This document shows, one piece after another, positions 28,437 through 36,798 of a stretch of 64,000 bases of DNA. Numbering within the stretch: position 1 is the stretch's first letter; every line of letters starts with the position of its first letter. The translations under genes and the position numbers were made by a program. This stretch comes from CADEDH01 sp047974625 (GTDB lineage Bacteria > Actinomycetota > Acidimicrobiia > Acidimicrobiales > SZUA-35), in assembly GCA_047974625.1 (NCBI GenBank), contig JBKECK010000045.1, forward strand, positions 1-64,000, given 5' to 3'. A model generated the notes under the pieces. That model saw nothing but the letters and a program-made list of their open reading frames with translations, was not told the DNA's origin and made no database searches.

Positions 28437-29297
28437 ATGGCGACGGCCACCGACCACAACCGAGCGGCATCGACGCCCCAGGCCATGGTCGAGCTGCTCC
28501 AATCGCAGTACAAGTCGCTGGACTTCCTGGGTTCGAGCCTTACCAGCCGCGAGTGGCACGCTCCCGCCGCCGTGCCCGGTTGGTCGGTGTTCGACGTGTA
28601 CGCCCACGTCATCGGCGTCGAATCGATGCTCGAAGGCTACGAACTGCCCTACGTCAAGATCGACGTGGCCGGGTTCGACCACGTCCGCAACGAGCTCGGC
28701 GTGTTCAACGAGACCTGGATCGAGAGCCTCTCCCACCTCGGCGACGACGCCCTCCTCGATCGGTACCGGCGGGTGACCGCGGCCCGGATCCGTTCCCTGT
28801 CCACCATGACCGACGGCGATTTCGATGCCGAGGTGGACACCGTGCTGGGCTGCTTCCCCTACCGCCAACTGCTCCGGCTGCGGCTGTTCGACTGCTGGAT
28901 GCACGAACAGGACATCCGCGAAGGGCTCGGCCGCCCCGGTCACGAGAGCGGACCGTGCGCCCGGGCCGCCCTCGACACGGTGATCGAGGCCCTGGGGCCG
29001 GTGGTGGCGGCCGAGGCCGGAGCCGGGCCACGGACCGTGGTCGGCTTCGTCCTCACCGGACCCATCCGCCGCCGGATCGACGTGGAGGTGGTGGACGGTG
29101 ACCCCACCGTCACCACCCGGACGGGCGAGGTCGCTGACGTGGCCGCCGACGCCAGCATCTCGATGACCTCCAGCCGGTTCATGAGGTTGGCGGGAGGCCG
29201 CTCGGCCCAGCTGTCACCCCGGCTCGGGACGATCGACTTCGACGGCGACCTCGGCCTCGCCACCCGGGTGGCCACCAACCTGGCCACCACCAGCTGA
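28437..29297 (+). CDS. DinB/mycothiol-dependent maleylpyruvate isomerase-family protein
   Basis: 286 residues. The four-helix DinB domain has the metal His pattern: WSVFDVYAHVIGVE and LRLRLFDCWMHEQDIREGLG. The C-terminal 100 residues form a sterol-carrier-like domain (VGFVLTGPIRRRIDVEVVDG, ISMTSSRFMRLAGG). The family includes mycothiol-dependent enzymes of actinobacteria. I place the start at ATG 28437, with GAGG eight bases upstream (ATG 28428 is an in-frame alternative, too close to it). The 197-base gap before it holds a TATAAC (28280-28285) that may be a -10, implying a long leader. Confidence 0.82.
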   Translation: MATATDHNRAASTPQAMVELLQSQYKSLDFLGSSLTSREWHAPAAVPGWSVFDVYAHVIGVESMLEGYELPYVKIDVAGFDHVRNELGVFNETWIESLSHLGDDALLDRYRRVTAARIRSLSTMTDGDFDAEVDTVLGCFPYRQLLRLRLFDCWMHEQDIREGLGRPGHESGPCARAALDTVIEALGPVVAAEAGAGPRTVVGFVLTGPIRRRIDVEVVDGDPTVTTRTGEVADVAADASISMTSSRFMRLAGGRSAQLSPRLGTIDFDGDLGLATRVATNLATTS

Positions 29298-30620
29298 CCC
29301 GACCGTCCGGCCCGTCACCCTGGCCGCCGCCGCTCCCAGAGCCGCCAGGGCCCGGTCGACGTCGGGTGGGGTGACGTTCAGCATCGGGGCGATCCGGACC
29401 ACGTTCCCGTACAGGCCCCCCTTGCCCACCAGCAGGCCCTCGTCCCGGGCCGCCTCCACCAGGGCCGTGGTGCGGGCCGGGTCCGGCTCCATGGTGCCCG
29501 GTACCACGATCTCGATGGCCTGCATGAGACCCCGACCCCGGGCCTCGACGATCCAGGGCGTCCCGCCCGCCAGCCGGTCGAGACCGGCCCGCAGCCGTTC
29601 CCCCATCGTCCGGGCGTTGGCCTGGAGGTCGCCGCCGATCACCTGGTCGATCGTGGCCAGCCCGGCAGCCGCCGACAACGGGTTGCCCCCGAAGGTCGAG
29701 AACGACACCCCGTTGAGGCAATCCATGACCTCCGCCCGGGCCACCACCCCGGCCAGGCTGAGCCCGTTGCCGACGCCCTTGGCGAAGGTGAGGATGTCTG
29801 GGGTGATCCCGTGGGCCTGGTAACCCCAGAAGTGGTCGCCGGTCCGACCCCAACCGGTCTGGACCTCATCGGCGATGAACAGGATGCCCCGGTTGGCCAG
29901 TTCTTTGGCCATGGCGCCGAAGAACCCGTCGGGGGGCACCGCGAACCCACCCACCCCCTGGATCGGCTCCGCGATCATGCAGGCCACATCCCCACTGGTC
30001 ATCATGTCGACGACCTGCACCAGGTCGGCCACGCACGCCTCGGTGTAGGCGGCGTCGTCGAGCCCCCGGAACGGGCTCCGCAGCCGGTACCCGCCCTGCA
30101 CGAAGTGGACCGACAGCCCCGACAGGCTCGAGGTCGACCAGGCCCGGTGAGACGTCACGGCCATGGCACTGAACGACCGGCCGTGGTAGCCGTTCCGCAC
30201 CGCCAGCACCTCGTTGGACCGCCGGTAGGTGGTGGCCAGGAGCAGGGCGGTGTCGTTGGCCTCGGTGCCCGACGTGGTGAAGAACACCTTGGCGTCGGCA
30301 ATGCCGGACAGGTCGGCGATCCGCCGGGCCAACGTCACCATCGGCGGACTGAGGTAGAGGGTCGACGTGTGGATCACCCGGGCCGCCTGGGCCTGGATGG
30401 CGGCGGTCACGGCGGGATGGTTGTGCCCGATCATCGTGGTCAGCACCCCACCGAAGAAGTCGAGGTAGCGGCGGCCGTCGAGGTCGAACACCTCCGAGCC
30501 CTCACCCCGTTCGATGACCAGCGGCTCCCGGTACATCGGGTGGAGCCAGGCGGGCAGGACCGCGGCGTAATCGGCGGCCAGGGCGTCCGCCCCGGCCGTT
30601 GGCGCAACAGGGTCGACCAT
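29214..30620 (-). CDS. Class III PLP-dependent aminotransferase
   Basis: 468 residues. Fold type I signatures: FFTTSGTEANDTALLLATTY, RNGYHGRSFSAMAVT, ILFIADEVQTGWGRTG, and the PLP Lys in LTFAKGVGNGLSLAG, then STFGGNPLSAAAGLATID. Such enzymes act on omega-amino acids, alanine-glyoxylate or ornithine; which one cannot be told. Start ATG 30620 follows AGGAGG with five bases between, a strong site. Its last 28 codons overlap the 3' end of the DinB gene on the opposite strand (84 bp). Divergent from the methyltransferase at 30697. Confidence 0.9.
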   Translation of the reverse strand: MVDPVAPTAGADALAADYAAVLPAWLHPMYREPLVIERGEGSEVFDLDGRRYLDFFGGVLTTMIGHNHPAVTAAIQAQAARVIHTSTLYLSPPMVTLARRIADLSGIADAKVFFTTSGTEANDTALLLATTYRRSNEVLAVRNGYHGRSFSAMAVTSHRAWSTSSLSGLSVHFVQGGYRLRSPFRGLDDAAYTEACVADLVQVVDMMTSGDVACMIAEPIQGVGGFAVPPDGFFGAMAKELANRGILFIADEVQTGWGRTGDHFWGYQAHGITPDILTFAKGVGNGLSLAGVVARAEVMDCLNGVSFSTFGGNPLSAAAGLATIDQVIGGDLQANARTMGERLRAGLDRLAGGTPWIVEARGRGLMQAIEIVVPGTMEPDPARTTALVEAARDEGLLVGKGGLYGNVVRIAPMLNVTPPDVDRALAALGAAAARVTGRTVGSAGGGQVGGHPGGEAEVAVEVDRPEPG

Positions 30621-30696
30621 GAGATCCTCCTGGGCGGCAGGCGGTGGAAGCACCGGAAGTGGAAATGCCGGTGGGCCGACGGTACCAAGGAGCCCG

Positions 30697-31278
30697 ATGA
30701 CCATGGAGCACTCGACGTCCGAACCCTTGTCCGACCGGGACCGCTGGAACGCCCGCTACCGCGACGGCGACGAGGGCGGTACCCCCATCATGCTCGGGCG
30801 GGACCTGCACCAGTTCCCCCGCCGGGGACGTGGGGTGGACGTGGCTGGCGGGGCCGGTGAGGCGGCGGCGATCCTCGCCGCCCGGGGCGTCGACATGACC
30901 GTGATCGACGTGTCCGACGTGGCCCTGGCCCGGGCGGCCGAGCGGGCGGCCACCGCCCGGGTCGAGCTCACCCTACTGGAGCTCGACCTCACCGTGGACC
31001 CCTTCCCGCCGGGCCCTTGGGACCTCATCACCTGCTTCAACTACCTGGACCGCGACCTGTTCCCGGTGTGGATCGGGTCGCTGACCCCCGGCGGGATGCT
31101 GGCCGTCACCCTGGCCACCCGGCGCAACCTGGAGCGCCACGAGCGCCCGACGGAGCGGTTCCTGCTCGACGACGGCGAGCTGCCCTCCCTGCTCGGGGGG
31201 CTGGAGCTGGTCCGCATCCACGAGGGCTGGGACCTCAACGGTCGCCACACCGCCTCGGCGATCGCCCGCCGGGTGTGA
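30697..31278 (+). CDS. Class I SAM-dependent methyltransferase (TehB-like)
   Basis: 193 residues. SAM-binding motif I GVDVAGGAGEAAAILA, motif II acidic end TVIDVSDVALARA, and a motif IV-like block GPWDLITCFNYLDRDLF, then LTPGGMLAVTLATRRN. Start ATG 30697 after AAGGAG with four to five bases. Substrate unknown; small size and the NYLDR block recall tellurite-resistance or thiopurine-type methyltransferases. Confidence 0.85.
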   Translation: MTMEHSTSEPLSDRDRWNARYRDGDEGGTPIMLGRDLHQFPRRGRGVDVAGGAGEAAAILAARGVDMTVIDVSDVALARAAERAATARVELTLLELDLTVDPFPPGPWDLITCFNYLDRDLFPVWIGSLTPGGMLAVTLATRRNLERHERPTERFLLDDGELPSLLGGLELVRIHEGWDLNGRHTASAIARRV

Positions 31279-31312
31279 GGGCGGCCGGGCTGCGGGGTCG
31301 CATCAGGGACCG

Positions 31313-32497
31313 GTGGTCGGCCACCATGAGCCGGTGACATCAGCAACTGACTCCCCCTTTCGGCCCGAGGCGTTCGCCGAGGTGTGCGCGGCGGCGGGTT
31401 CCCGCGGCGCCGAGATCGAACAGCTGCGCCGCCTGCCCCGGGACCTCGTCGACGACCTGATCGGCACCGGGGTGTTCAGGTTGTGGGTCCCCCGGGCCTA
31501 CGGCGGGGCGCAGGCCGACATCCAGGCCCTGCTCGACGCCATCGAACAGGCCGCGTACCACGACGGCTCCACCGGCTGGTGCGTCATGATCGGGGGGACC
31601 ACCGCCCTCAACGCCGGCTACCTCCCCGCCGAACACGCCCAGGAGATCTACGGTGACCCCCGGGCCGTGACCGGCGGGTTCGGCCGGCCGGTGGGACGGG
31701 CGGTCGCCGTCGACGGCGGCCTCCGGGTCAGCGGCCATTGGTCCTGGGGGTCAGGGACGTCACACTGCACCTGGATCGGGGGCGGGACCCGGGTGGTCGA
31801 CGAGGCCGGGGATCCCGCCCGCCTGGCCGACGGGACCGTGGCCCCGTTCGTCTACTTCCCGGCCGGCGAGGTGGAGCTCGACGACAACTGGCACGTCATG
31901 GGCCTCAAGGGCACGGCGTCGGTCGACTACCGGGTAGCCGACGCCTTCGTGCCCGAGGGCCGGTGGGCGGGTATGGGGGCCGGGCCCGCCGTCGTGGACG
32001 ACCCCCTGTACCGGTTCTCGCTGCTCGGGGCTCTGGGCCTGGGGGTGGCGACGGTCACACTCGGCCTGGCCCGCCGGGCCATCGACGAACTGGCCGAGCT
32101 GGGCACCAAGGTGCCCGACGCCAGCAGCAGGAGCTTGGCCGAGCGGGCCCCCGTCCAGGCCGACCTGGCTCGGGCCGACGCTTCGGTCCGTTCCGCCCGG
32201 GCCTGGATGGCCGAGGTGGTGGGAGCCGCCTGGGACGCGGCCGCCGACGGGAAGATCGGAGACGAGGAGAAGCGCCGGATCCGGGCCGCCGCCAACCACG
32301 CCGCGGCCGCCTCGGCCGAGGCCGTCGATCGCTGCTACACGCTGGGGGGCGGCACGGCCGTGTTCGCCGACAGCCCCCTCCAACGGATCTTCCGTGACGT
32401 CCACGTCGCCACCCAGCACGCCATGATCGCCCCCCGCATGTGGGAGCCCCTGGGTCGCATGCTGCTCGGGTTGCCCACCAGCACCGCCCAGTTCTGA
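31313..32497 (+). CDS. Acyl-CoA dehydrogenase-fold flavin monooxygenase (HsaA-like)
   Basis: 394 residues. The acyl-CoA dehydrogenase fold is clear (GVFRLWVPRAYGGAQADIQ, WSWGSGTSHCTWIGG, DNWHVMGLKGTASVDYRVAD). The C-terminus, QRIFRDVHVATQHAMIAPRM, is that of group D flavin-dependent monooxygenases such as HsaA rather than beta-oxidation dehydrogenases. It would need a flavin reductase, and none is adjacent. GTG 31334 is an alternative start seven codons in. The opposite strand carries an open frame overlapping its 3' two thirds. Confidence 0.82.
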   Translation: MVGHHEPVTSATDSPFRPEAFAEVCAAAGSRGAEIEQLRRLPRDLVDDLIGTGVFRLWVPRAYGGAQADIQALLDAIEQAAYHDGSTGWCVMIGGTTALNAGYLPAEHAQEIYGDPRAVTGGFGRPVGRAVAVDGGLRVSGHWSWGSGTSHCTWIGGGTRVVDEAGDPARLADGTVAPFVYFPAGEVELDDNWHVMGLKGTASVDYRVADAFVPEGRWAGMGAGPAVVDDPLYRFSLLGALGLGVATVTLGLARRAIDELAELGTKVPDASSRSLAERAPVQADLARADASVRSARAWMAEVVGAAWDAAADGKIGDEEKRRIRAAANHAAAASAEAVDRCYTLGGGTAVFADSPLQRIFRDVHVATQHAMIAPRMWEPLGRMLLGLPTSTAQF

Positions 32498-34276
32498 CCC
32501 GGACCGGACCGGTGGGACCACCACCCCGGACGGCAGCCACAACCGGACCGTCGCCCCGGCCGGACCGCCGGTGCCCTCCACCACGATCCGCCACCGGGCG
32601 GCAGCGACGGTGGCGACGGCCCGCCCCAGGTCAGGGCCGTGGCGGGGTGGCTCCGGTCGGGTGCCCGCGGCCGTGACCGACACCAGGTGGCCCCGCCGGT
32701 AGGGGGCGCCGACGACGGCCACGATCCCCCGGCCCGGGGTCCGACCCAGCCGGTGGCGGACGACCTCGGCGATCACCAGGGCTACGTCACCCGACGCGGC
32801 CCCGGTCACGGCGGCGTCGCCCAACCCGCCGACGAGGACACGGTCCCGATCGTCGGACCCGGACCGGACCCGCTGAACCAGGGCCGCCAGGGCGACCGGA
32901 GGCGACGAGCAGGCGGGCGGGCCCGTCGGAACCGCCCCGCCCGCCGGCCCGGCGGCGAGGACGACCAGCCGGTCGGCGTCGTGGACCAGCCCACGGCCCA
33001 GGCGGAACAGGTCGGCGAGCGGATCGGCCCGGCCCGGGACGACCGTCGGGTCGGTCCCGGCCAGCAGCCGGCGGTTCAGGTCCTGCTGGAGGACGGCCAG
33101 CCGGTGCTGGCGCCGGGCGGGCGCGACCGTCATCCCGGACCGATGACCCACCGGTTCGGGGGTGCCGGCGCCGGGACGGCCCGGGCCCAGGGGAACCGCG
33201 GGTTCGACAGACCTGACAGACCTGACAGACCTGACAGACCTGACAGACCTGACAGGCCCGGCCGACCGGCCCCGGCGACCGGCCCGGACCAGGACGATGG
33301 CGGCGCTGGCGAGGGCGGCGGTGCAGATGGCGAGGAGGGCGGCGGTGATGAGGGCGGCTGCCGAGCCCAGCCAGGCGCCGTCCGGCACCGGTTGGGCGGT
33401 GACCACCCAACCGAGGGCGTCGAGGGCCCCGTCACCCCCGGTCACGGCGGCCGGTTGGCCGGCCGGTCCGGCCGTGGTGGAACGGCCGGGGTCGAAGGCC
33501 GGGTCGGGGCTGACGGTGACCACCGGGCCGCCGGAGGCGGTGACCACCAGGGCGACCCGGTGGGCGGTGGCCGTCCGGGCCAGTTCCTGGCCGAGGGCCC
33601 CGGGGTCGAGGTCGGCCCGTACCACCCCCACCACGTCGCCGTTGTCACCGGTCAGCGGGATCGCCAACCCGAGCCGCGGTTCCCCGTCGGGGGTGGTCGA
33701 GGCCGGGTCGACGACCTCCCCCTCGTACACGGCGTCGTGCCACCAGCCCTCGTCACCCTGGACGAGGTCGCCGCCGGCCCCGGCCGCCGCCACCGTGAAC
33801 CCGCCGGCCTCGGTCACGACGGCCGAGGTGACCACGGGATCGGCGGCCACCGCCTCGGCCAGGAACCGGTCCGTGGCCGGGCTCACGGCCAGGCTGCCGG
33901 TGGCCAGGTAGGCCCGTTCTGCTTCGGCCACCGGCATCCGGTTGAGGTTCCGGGCCGTGACCACTCCTGCGCCGGCCTCGGCGGCGGCCACCGTGTCGGG
34001 CCGGGCCGCCCACGACCGCACCAGGTCGGTCCGGGCGGTCAGGGCCGCGGCCAGCTCGGCGGCGGCGACTGAGGCGGCCCGGTCCAACCCGTCCGAACCG
34101 TCGGACCGGGCCCGCCAACCGGCCGGGTCGACCACGGCCACGGCCACCCATCCGGCCAGGGCCACGACCAGGATCGCCCACGCCGCAAGCGTCGCCGCCC
34201 GCGTCGTCGGCCGGTCGTCGACCCCGACCGGGTCGTCCCGGCGGGCTCGCGGTGCGCTCCTGCGTCCGATGGCCAT
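31760..34276 (-). CDS. Cache-domain sensor with degenerate histidine-kinase core; frame runs on into the neighbour
   Basis: TM1 (about 29-50), an extracytoplasmic region of 250 residues resembling a double Cache sensor (DPVVTSAVVTEAGGFTVAA, GLAIPLTGDNGDVVGVVRAD), then TM2 (AALITAALLAICTAALASAA). The cytoplasmic part opens like actinobacterial sensor kinases: LAVLQQDLNRRLLAGTDP, DPLADLFRLGRGLVHDADRL. However, the phospho-His position usual after FRLD is missing and the ATP-binding Asn box is replaced (VIAEVVRHRLGRTP). Probably a pseudokinase or input subunit. Recognisable sequence ends near 32500, but no stop comes until 31760, inside the opposing gene. ATG 34276 has GGAG five bases upstream. 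Confidence 0.6.
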   Translation of the reverse strand: MAIGRRSAPRARRDDPVGVDDRPTTRAATLAAWAILVVALAGWVAVAVVDPAGWRARSDGSDGLDRAASVAAAELAAALTARTDLVRSWAARPDTVAAAEAGAGVVTARNLNRMPVAEAERAYLATGSLAVSPATDRFLAEAVAADPVVTSAVVTEAGGFTVAAAGAGGDLVQGDEGWWHDAVYEGEVVDPASTTPDGEPRLGLAIPLTGDNGDVVGVVRADLDPGALGQELARTATAHRVALVVTASGGPVVTVSPDPAFDPGRSTTAGPAGQPAAVTGGDGALDALGWVVTAQPVPDGAWLGSAAALITAALLAICTAALASAAIVLVRAGRRGRSAGPVRSVRSVRSVRSVRSVEPAVPLGPGRPGAGTPEPVGHRSGMTVAPARRQHRLAVLQQDLNRRLLAGTDPTVVPGRADPLADLFRLGRGLVHDADRLVVLAAGPAGGAVPTGPPACSSPPVALAALVQRVRSGSDDRDRVLVGGLGDAAVTGAASGDVALVIAEVVRHRLGRTPGRGIVAVVGAPYRRGHLVSVTAAGTRPEPPRHGPDLGRAVATVAAARWRIVVEGTGGPAGATVRLWLPSGVVVPPVRSGSELGGAGGQPEQHATQGLPHAGGDHGVLGGDVDVTEDPLEGAVGEHGRAAPQRVAAIDGLGRGGRGVVGGGPDPALLLVSDLPVGGRVPGGSHHLGHPGPGGTDRSVGPSQVGLDGGPLGQAPAAGVGHLGAQLGQFVDGPAGQAECDRRHPQAQSPEQREPVQGVVHDGGPGPHTRPPALGHEGVGYPVVDRRRALEAHDVPVVVELHLAGREVDERGHGPVGQAGGIPGLVDHPGPAPDPGAV
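33206..33250. repeat. Five tandem copies of a 9-bp unit inside the sensor gene
   Basis: GACAGACCT is repeated exactly five times with a partial sixth to 33255. On the minus strand it encodes Arg-Ser-Val repeats in the linker just after TM2. A multiple of three, so copy changes keep the frame. Confidence 0.9.
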
Positions 34277-34337
34277 CACCGCTCCGTCGGCCGCTTCGCT
34301 CCGAGGTTGACCCCGTTAAGGGCTGAACGACCCCCGG

Positions 34338-35249
34338 TCAGGAACCGGCCACATCGGCCATGAACGCCCGCAGGGCGTCCAGGCGGCCGTCCGCCCCGCC
34401 CGGGCCCACCACGTCCAAGACGAGGTGGCCGCAACCGATGTCGGCCCAGGCGGCCACGGTCTCGGCCATCCTGTCGGCCGGCCCCTGCAACGAGACCTCG
34501 GGCTTCATCCGGGCCTCGGGGTCGAGGTAGAGCCGGACCGAAAGGGTCAGATCGGCCGGGTCACGGCCGATCTCCTCGCAGGCCCTACCCACCCCGGCCC
34601 ATTCGGCGGCCACGGTGTCATGGTCCTCGAAGGCGGCGTGGAAGGCCTGGCCGTAACGGGCGGTGCGCCGGAAAGCGGCCGGGCTGGCGCCCCCGACCCA
34701 CACCGGGATCGGGTCCTGCACCGGCTTGGGACTGAACCCGATCTCCCCGAAGGACGTGAAGCGACCCTCGAAGGCGGGGGTGCCGGGGGCGAACAGCACG
34801 TCGAACAGCTCCAACTGCTCGTCGGCCCGCGCCCCCCGGTGGTCGTAGGGCATGCCCAGCACCTCGAACTCCTCGCGCATCCAGCCGACCCCGACCCCGA
34901 GGATGGCCCGGCCCCCGGACAGGACGTCCAGGCTGGACAGCCACTTGGCGGTCAGGAGGGGCGGACGGTAACCGAGGATGAGCACGGTGGTGGCCAATCG
35001 GATCCGCTCGGTGACGGCGGCCACGAAACCGAGGGTCGTGAGCGGATCCAGCCACGGCATGTCGAACCCGCCGGGGAAGCTGCCGTCGTCGGTGTAGGGG
35101 TACTCGGAGGTGACGGTCCGGGGCCAGGCGACATGGTCACTGACCCAGCCCGAGTGAAGACCGAGACGGTCGGCCTCGGTGGCCCAGGTGATGAGGTTCT
35201 GGCGATCGGCCGATCGGCCGATGTGGGGGAGGTGCACGCCGTAGTCCAT
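34338..35249 (-). CDS. LLM-class F420-dependent oxidoreductase
   Basis: 303 residues, luciferase-like TIM barrel. MDYGVHLPHIGRSADRQ opens the first strand, and VAAVTERIRLATTVLILGYRPP, LDVLSGGRAILGVGVGWMREEF and PIPVWVGGASPAAFRRTARYG are the standard blocks. Members usually use F420; the substrate is unknown. It is divergent from the CoA-transferase with a 36-base gap, so both may answer to one promoter region. Confidence 0.88.
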   Translation of the reverse strand: MDYGVHLPHIGRSADRQNLITWATEADRLGLHSGWVSDHVAWPRTVTSEYPYTDDGSFPGGFDMPWLDPLTTLGFVAAVTERIRLATTVLILGYRPPLLTAKWLSSLDVLSGGRAILGVGVGWMREEFEVLGMPYDHRGARADEQLELFDVLFAPGTPAFEGRFTSFGEIGFSPKPVQDPIPVWVGGASPAAFRRTARYGQAFHAAFEDHDTVAAEWAGVGRACEEIGRDPADLTLSVRLYLDPEARMKPEVSLQGPADRMAETVAAWADIGCGHLVLDVVGPGGADGRLDALRAFMADVAGS

Positions 35250-35285
35250 CCCTCACCTTGGTCCGACCGCCGGGAGTGGAGCAAC

Positions 35286-36467
35286 ATGGGTCACATGTGG
35301 CCACTCGAGGGGATCCGGGTGCTCGACCTGAGCCGGGTGCTGGCCGGTCCGTTCGTGGGCCGGATGCTCAGCGATCTGGGGGCGGACGTGGTGAAGGTGG
35401 AGCCGCCCGACGGCGACGTCACCCGCCAGTTCGGCCGGCGACGGGGCGGGCAGTCCGGTTACTACGCACAATGGAACGCCGGGAAGCGCAACGTCAGTAT
35501 CGACCTGCGGAAACCGGAGGGCGCCGACCTGGTCCGGCGGCTGGCCGCCGAGGCCGACGTGGTGGTGGAGAACTTCCGACCCGGGGTGCTCGGCCGCTAC
35601 GAGCTGGACTGGGAGGCCCTGTCGAAGGTCAACCCCCGCCTGGTGATGCTGTCGATCTCGGGGTTCGGCCAGGAGGGACCGGAGCGGGCCCGGGCCGCCT
35701 ACGCTGGGATCATCCACGCCGAGTCCGGCTGGCTGGCCCGCCAGGCCGACCTGACCGGGGCCGCCCCGTTCGACACCCGCCTGTCGGTGGCCGACACCAA
35801 CGCCGGGCTCCACGGGCTGGTGGCCGTCCTGGCCGCCCTCCGGGTGAGGGACACTACCGGTGAGGGCCAGCACATCGATCTGGCCATGATCGACGCCTTC
35901 CTGGCCACCGACGACTACGCCCACTGGGCCCTCGACGATGCCCCCGTCGGCCCCGGTGGCGGCGAGGTGTGGGACACCCCGGACGGCCGCCTGATCGTGA
36001 TGGGTGACTTCCGTTGGGTGTGGCGGTGCGCCTCCGAGCGCCTCGGCCTCGTCGACCCGACCCCGGAGGGTGCGTCCCTGGACGAGAAGATCGCCGCCCG
36101 GCGGCAGGCGTGGGCCGAGTACGTGGCCTCCTTCACCGACCGGGCCGAGCTGTTGGCCGCCCTCGACCGGGCCAACCTGGCCTGGGGGGTGGTCACCGAG
36201 GGACCCGAGGTGTTCTCCTCCCCCACCCTGGCCCACCGGGGCACCCTGGTGGAGCTGGACGACCGGGTCGGCGGCACCCGGAGGGTGGTCCGCTCCCCCT
36301 ACCGGTTCTCGGGGGCCGAGAGCGGGCCCCGAGGCCCGGCCCCGCACCGGGGGGAGCACAACCGGGAGGTCATGGCCGACTGGCTCGCCCTCGAACCCGA
36401 CGCGGTGGACCGCCTCGCCGATGGAGGGGTGTTGGTAGTCGACCCCGGCCCGGACGGGCCGGCCTGA
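35286..36467 (+). CDS. CaiB/BaiF family (class III) CoA-transferase
   Basis: 393 residues, transfers CoA between acyl-CoA and a free acid. Family start MWPLEGIRVLDLSRVLAGPF, then GADVVKVEPPDGD, KRNVSIDLRKPEG, VVVENFRPGVLGRY, and the catalytic Asp in LSVADTNAGLHGL. ATG 35286 with GGAG five bases upstream; a second ATG three codons on is possible. Donor and acceptor unknown. Next to an F420 oxidoreductase, consistent with a small catabolic unit. Confidence 0.9.
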   Translation: MGHMWPLEGIRVLDLSRVLAGPFVGRMLSDLGADVVKVEPPDGDVTRQFGRRRGGQSGYYAQWNAGKRNVSIDLRKPEGADLVRRLAAEADVVVENFRPGVLGRYELDWEALSKVNPRLVMLSISGFGQEGPERARAAYAGIIHAESGWLARQADLTGAAPFDTRLSVADTNAGLHGLVAVLAALRVRDTTGEGQHIDLAMIDAFLATDDYAHWALDDAPVGPGGGEVWDTPDGRLIVMGDFRWVWRCASERLGLVDPTPEGASLDEKIAARRQAWAEYVASFTDRAELLAALDRANLAWGVVTEGPEVFSSPTLAHRGTLVELDDRVGGTRRVVRSPYRFSGAESGPRGPAPHRGEHNREVMADWLALEPDAVDRLADGGVLVVDPGPDGPA

Positions 36468-36468
36468 C

Positions 36469-36798
36469 CTATTCCAGCTCGTGGGCCAGCTCGTCGGGCT
36501 CGATCAGGTCACCGGCGGTGGCCAGGGCCCCGGCCAGCACCACGGCTCGGTCGTAGACGGCGGTGAAGTAATGCTCGGCCACGTTGTGGTGGCCGGACAG
36601 GGGCGGCCGGCCGAGGGAACGGACCACCGCGGATGGTTCAGGCGCGATACGCACCGTGTGGGTGCTCGGGGGGAGCCGGTCGGGGTCACCCCAGAACACC
36701 GCTGGGTCTACCTGGCGACGCTTAGGTTTGCGGCGCCGGTTCGATCGCCGGTTCGATCCGCCCTGCCCGTTTCCGGAGTTCCGGTTGTTGCCGCTCAT
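36469..36798 (-). CDS. Small basic protein coupled to the SNF2 helicase
   Basis: 109 residues. An Asn/Gly/Arg/Lys-rich start (GGSNRRSNRRRKPKRRQVDP) suggests nucleic-acid contact. It is followed by FWGDPDRLPPSTHTVRIAP and a helical C-terminus (EHYFTAVYDRAVVLAGALA). ATG 36798 overlaps the helicase stop by four bases (ATGA). I do not recognise a family; the coupling suggests a helicase partner. Confidence 0.7.
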   Translation of the reverse strand: MSGNNRNSGNGQGGSNRRSNRRRKPKRRQVDPAVFWGDPDRLPPSTHTVRIAPEPSAVVRSLGRPPLSGHHNVAEHYFTAVYDRAVVLAGALATAGDLIEPDELAHELE

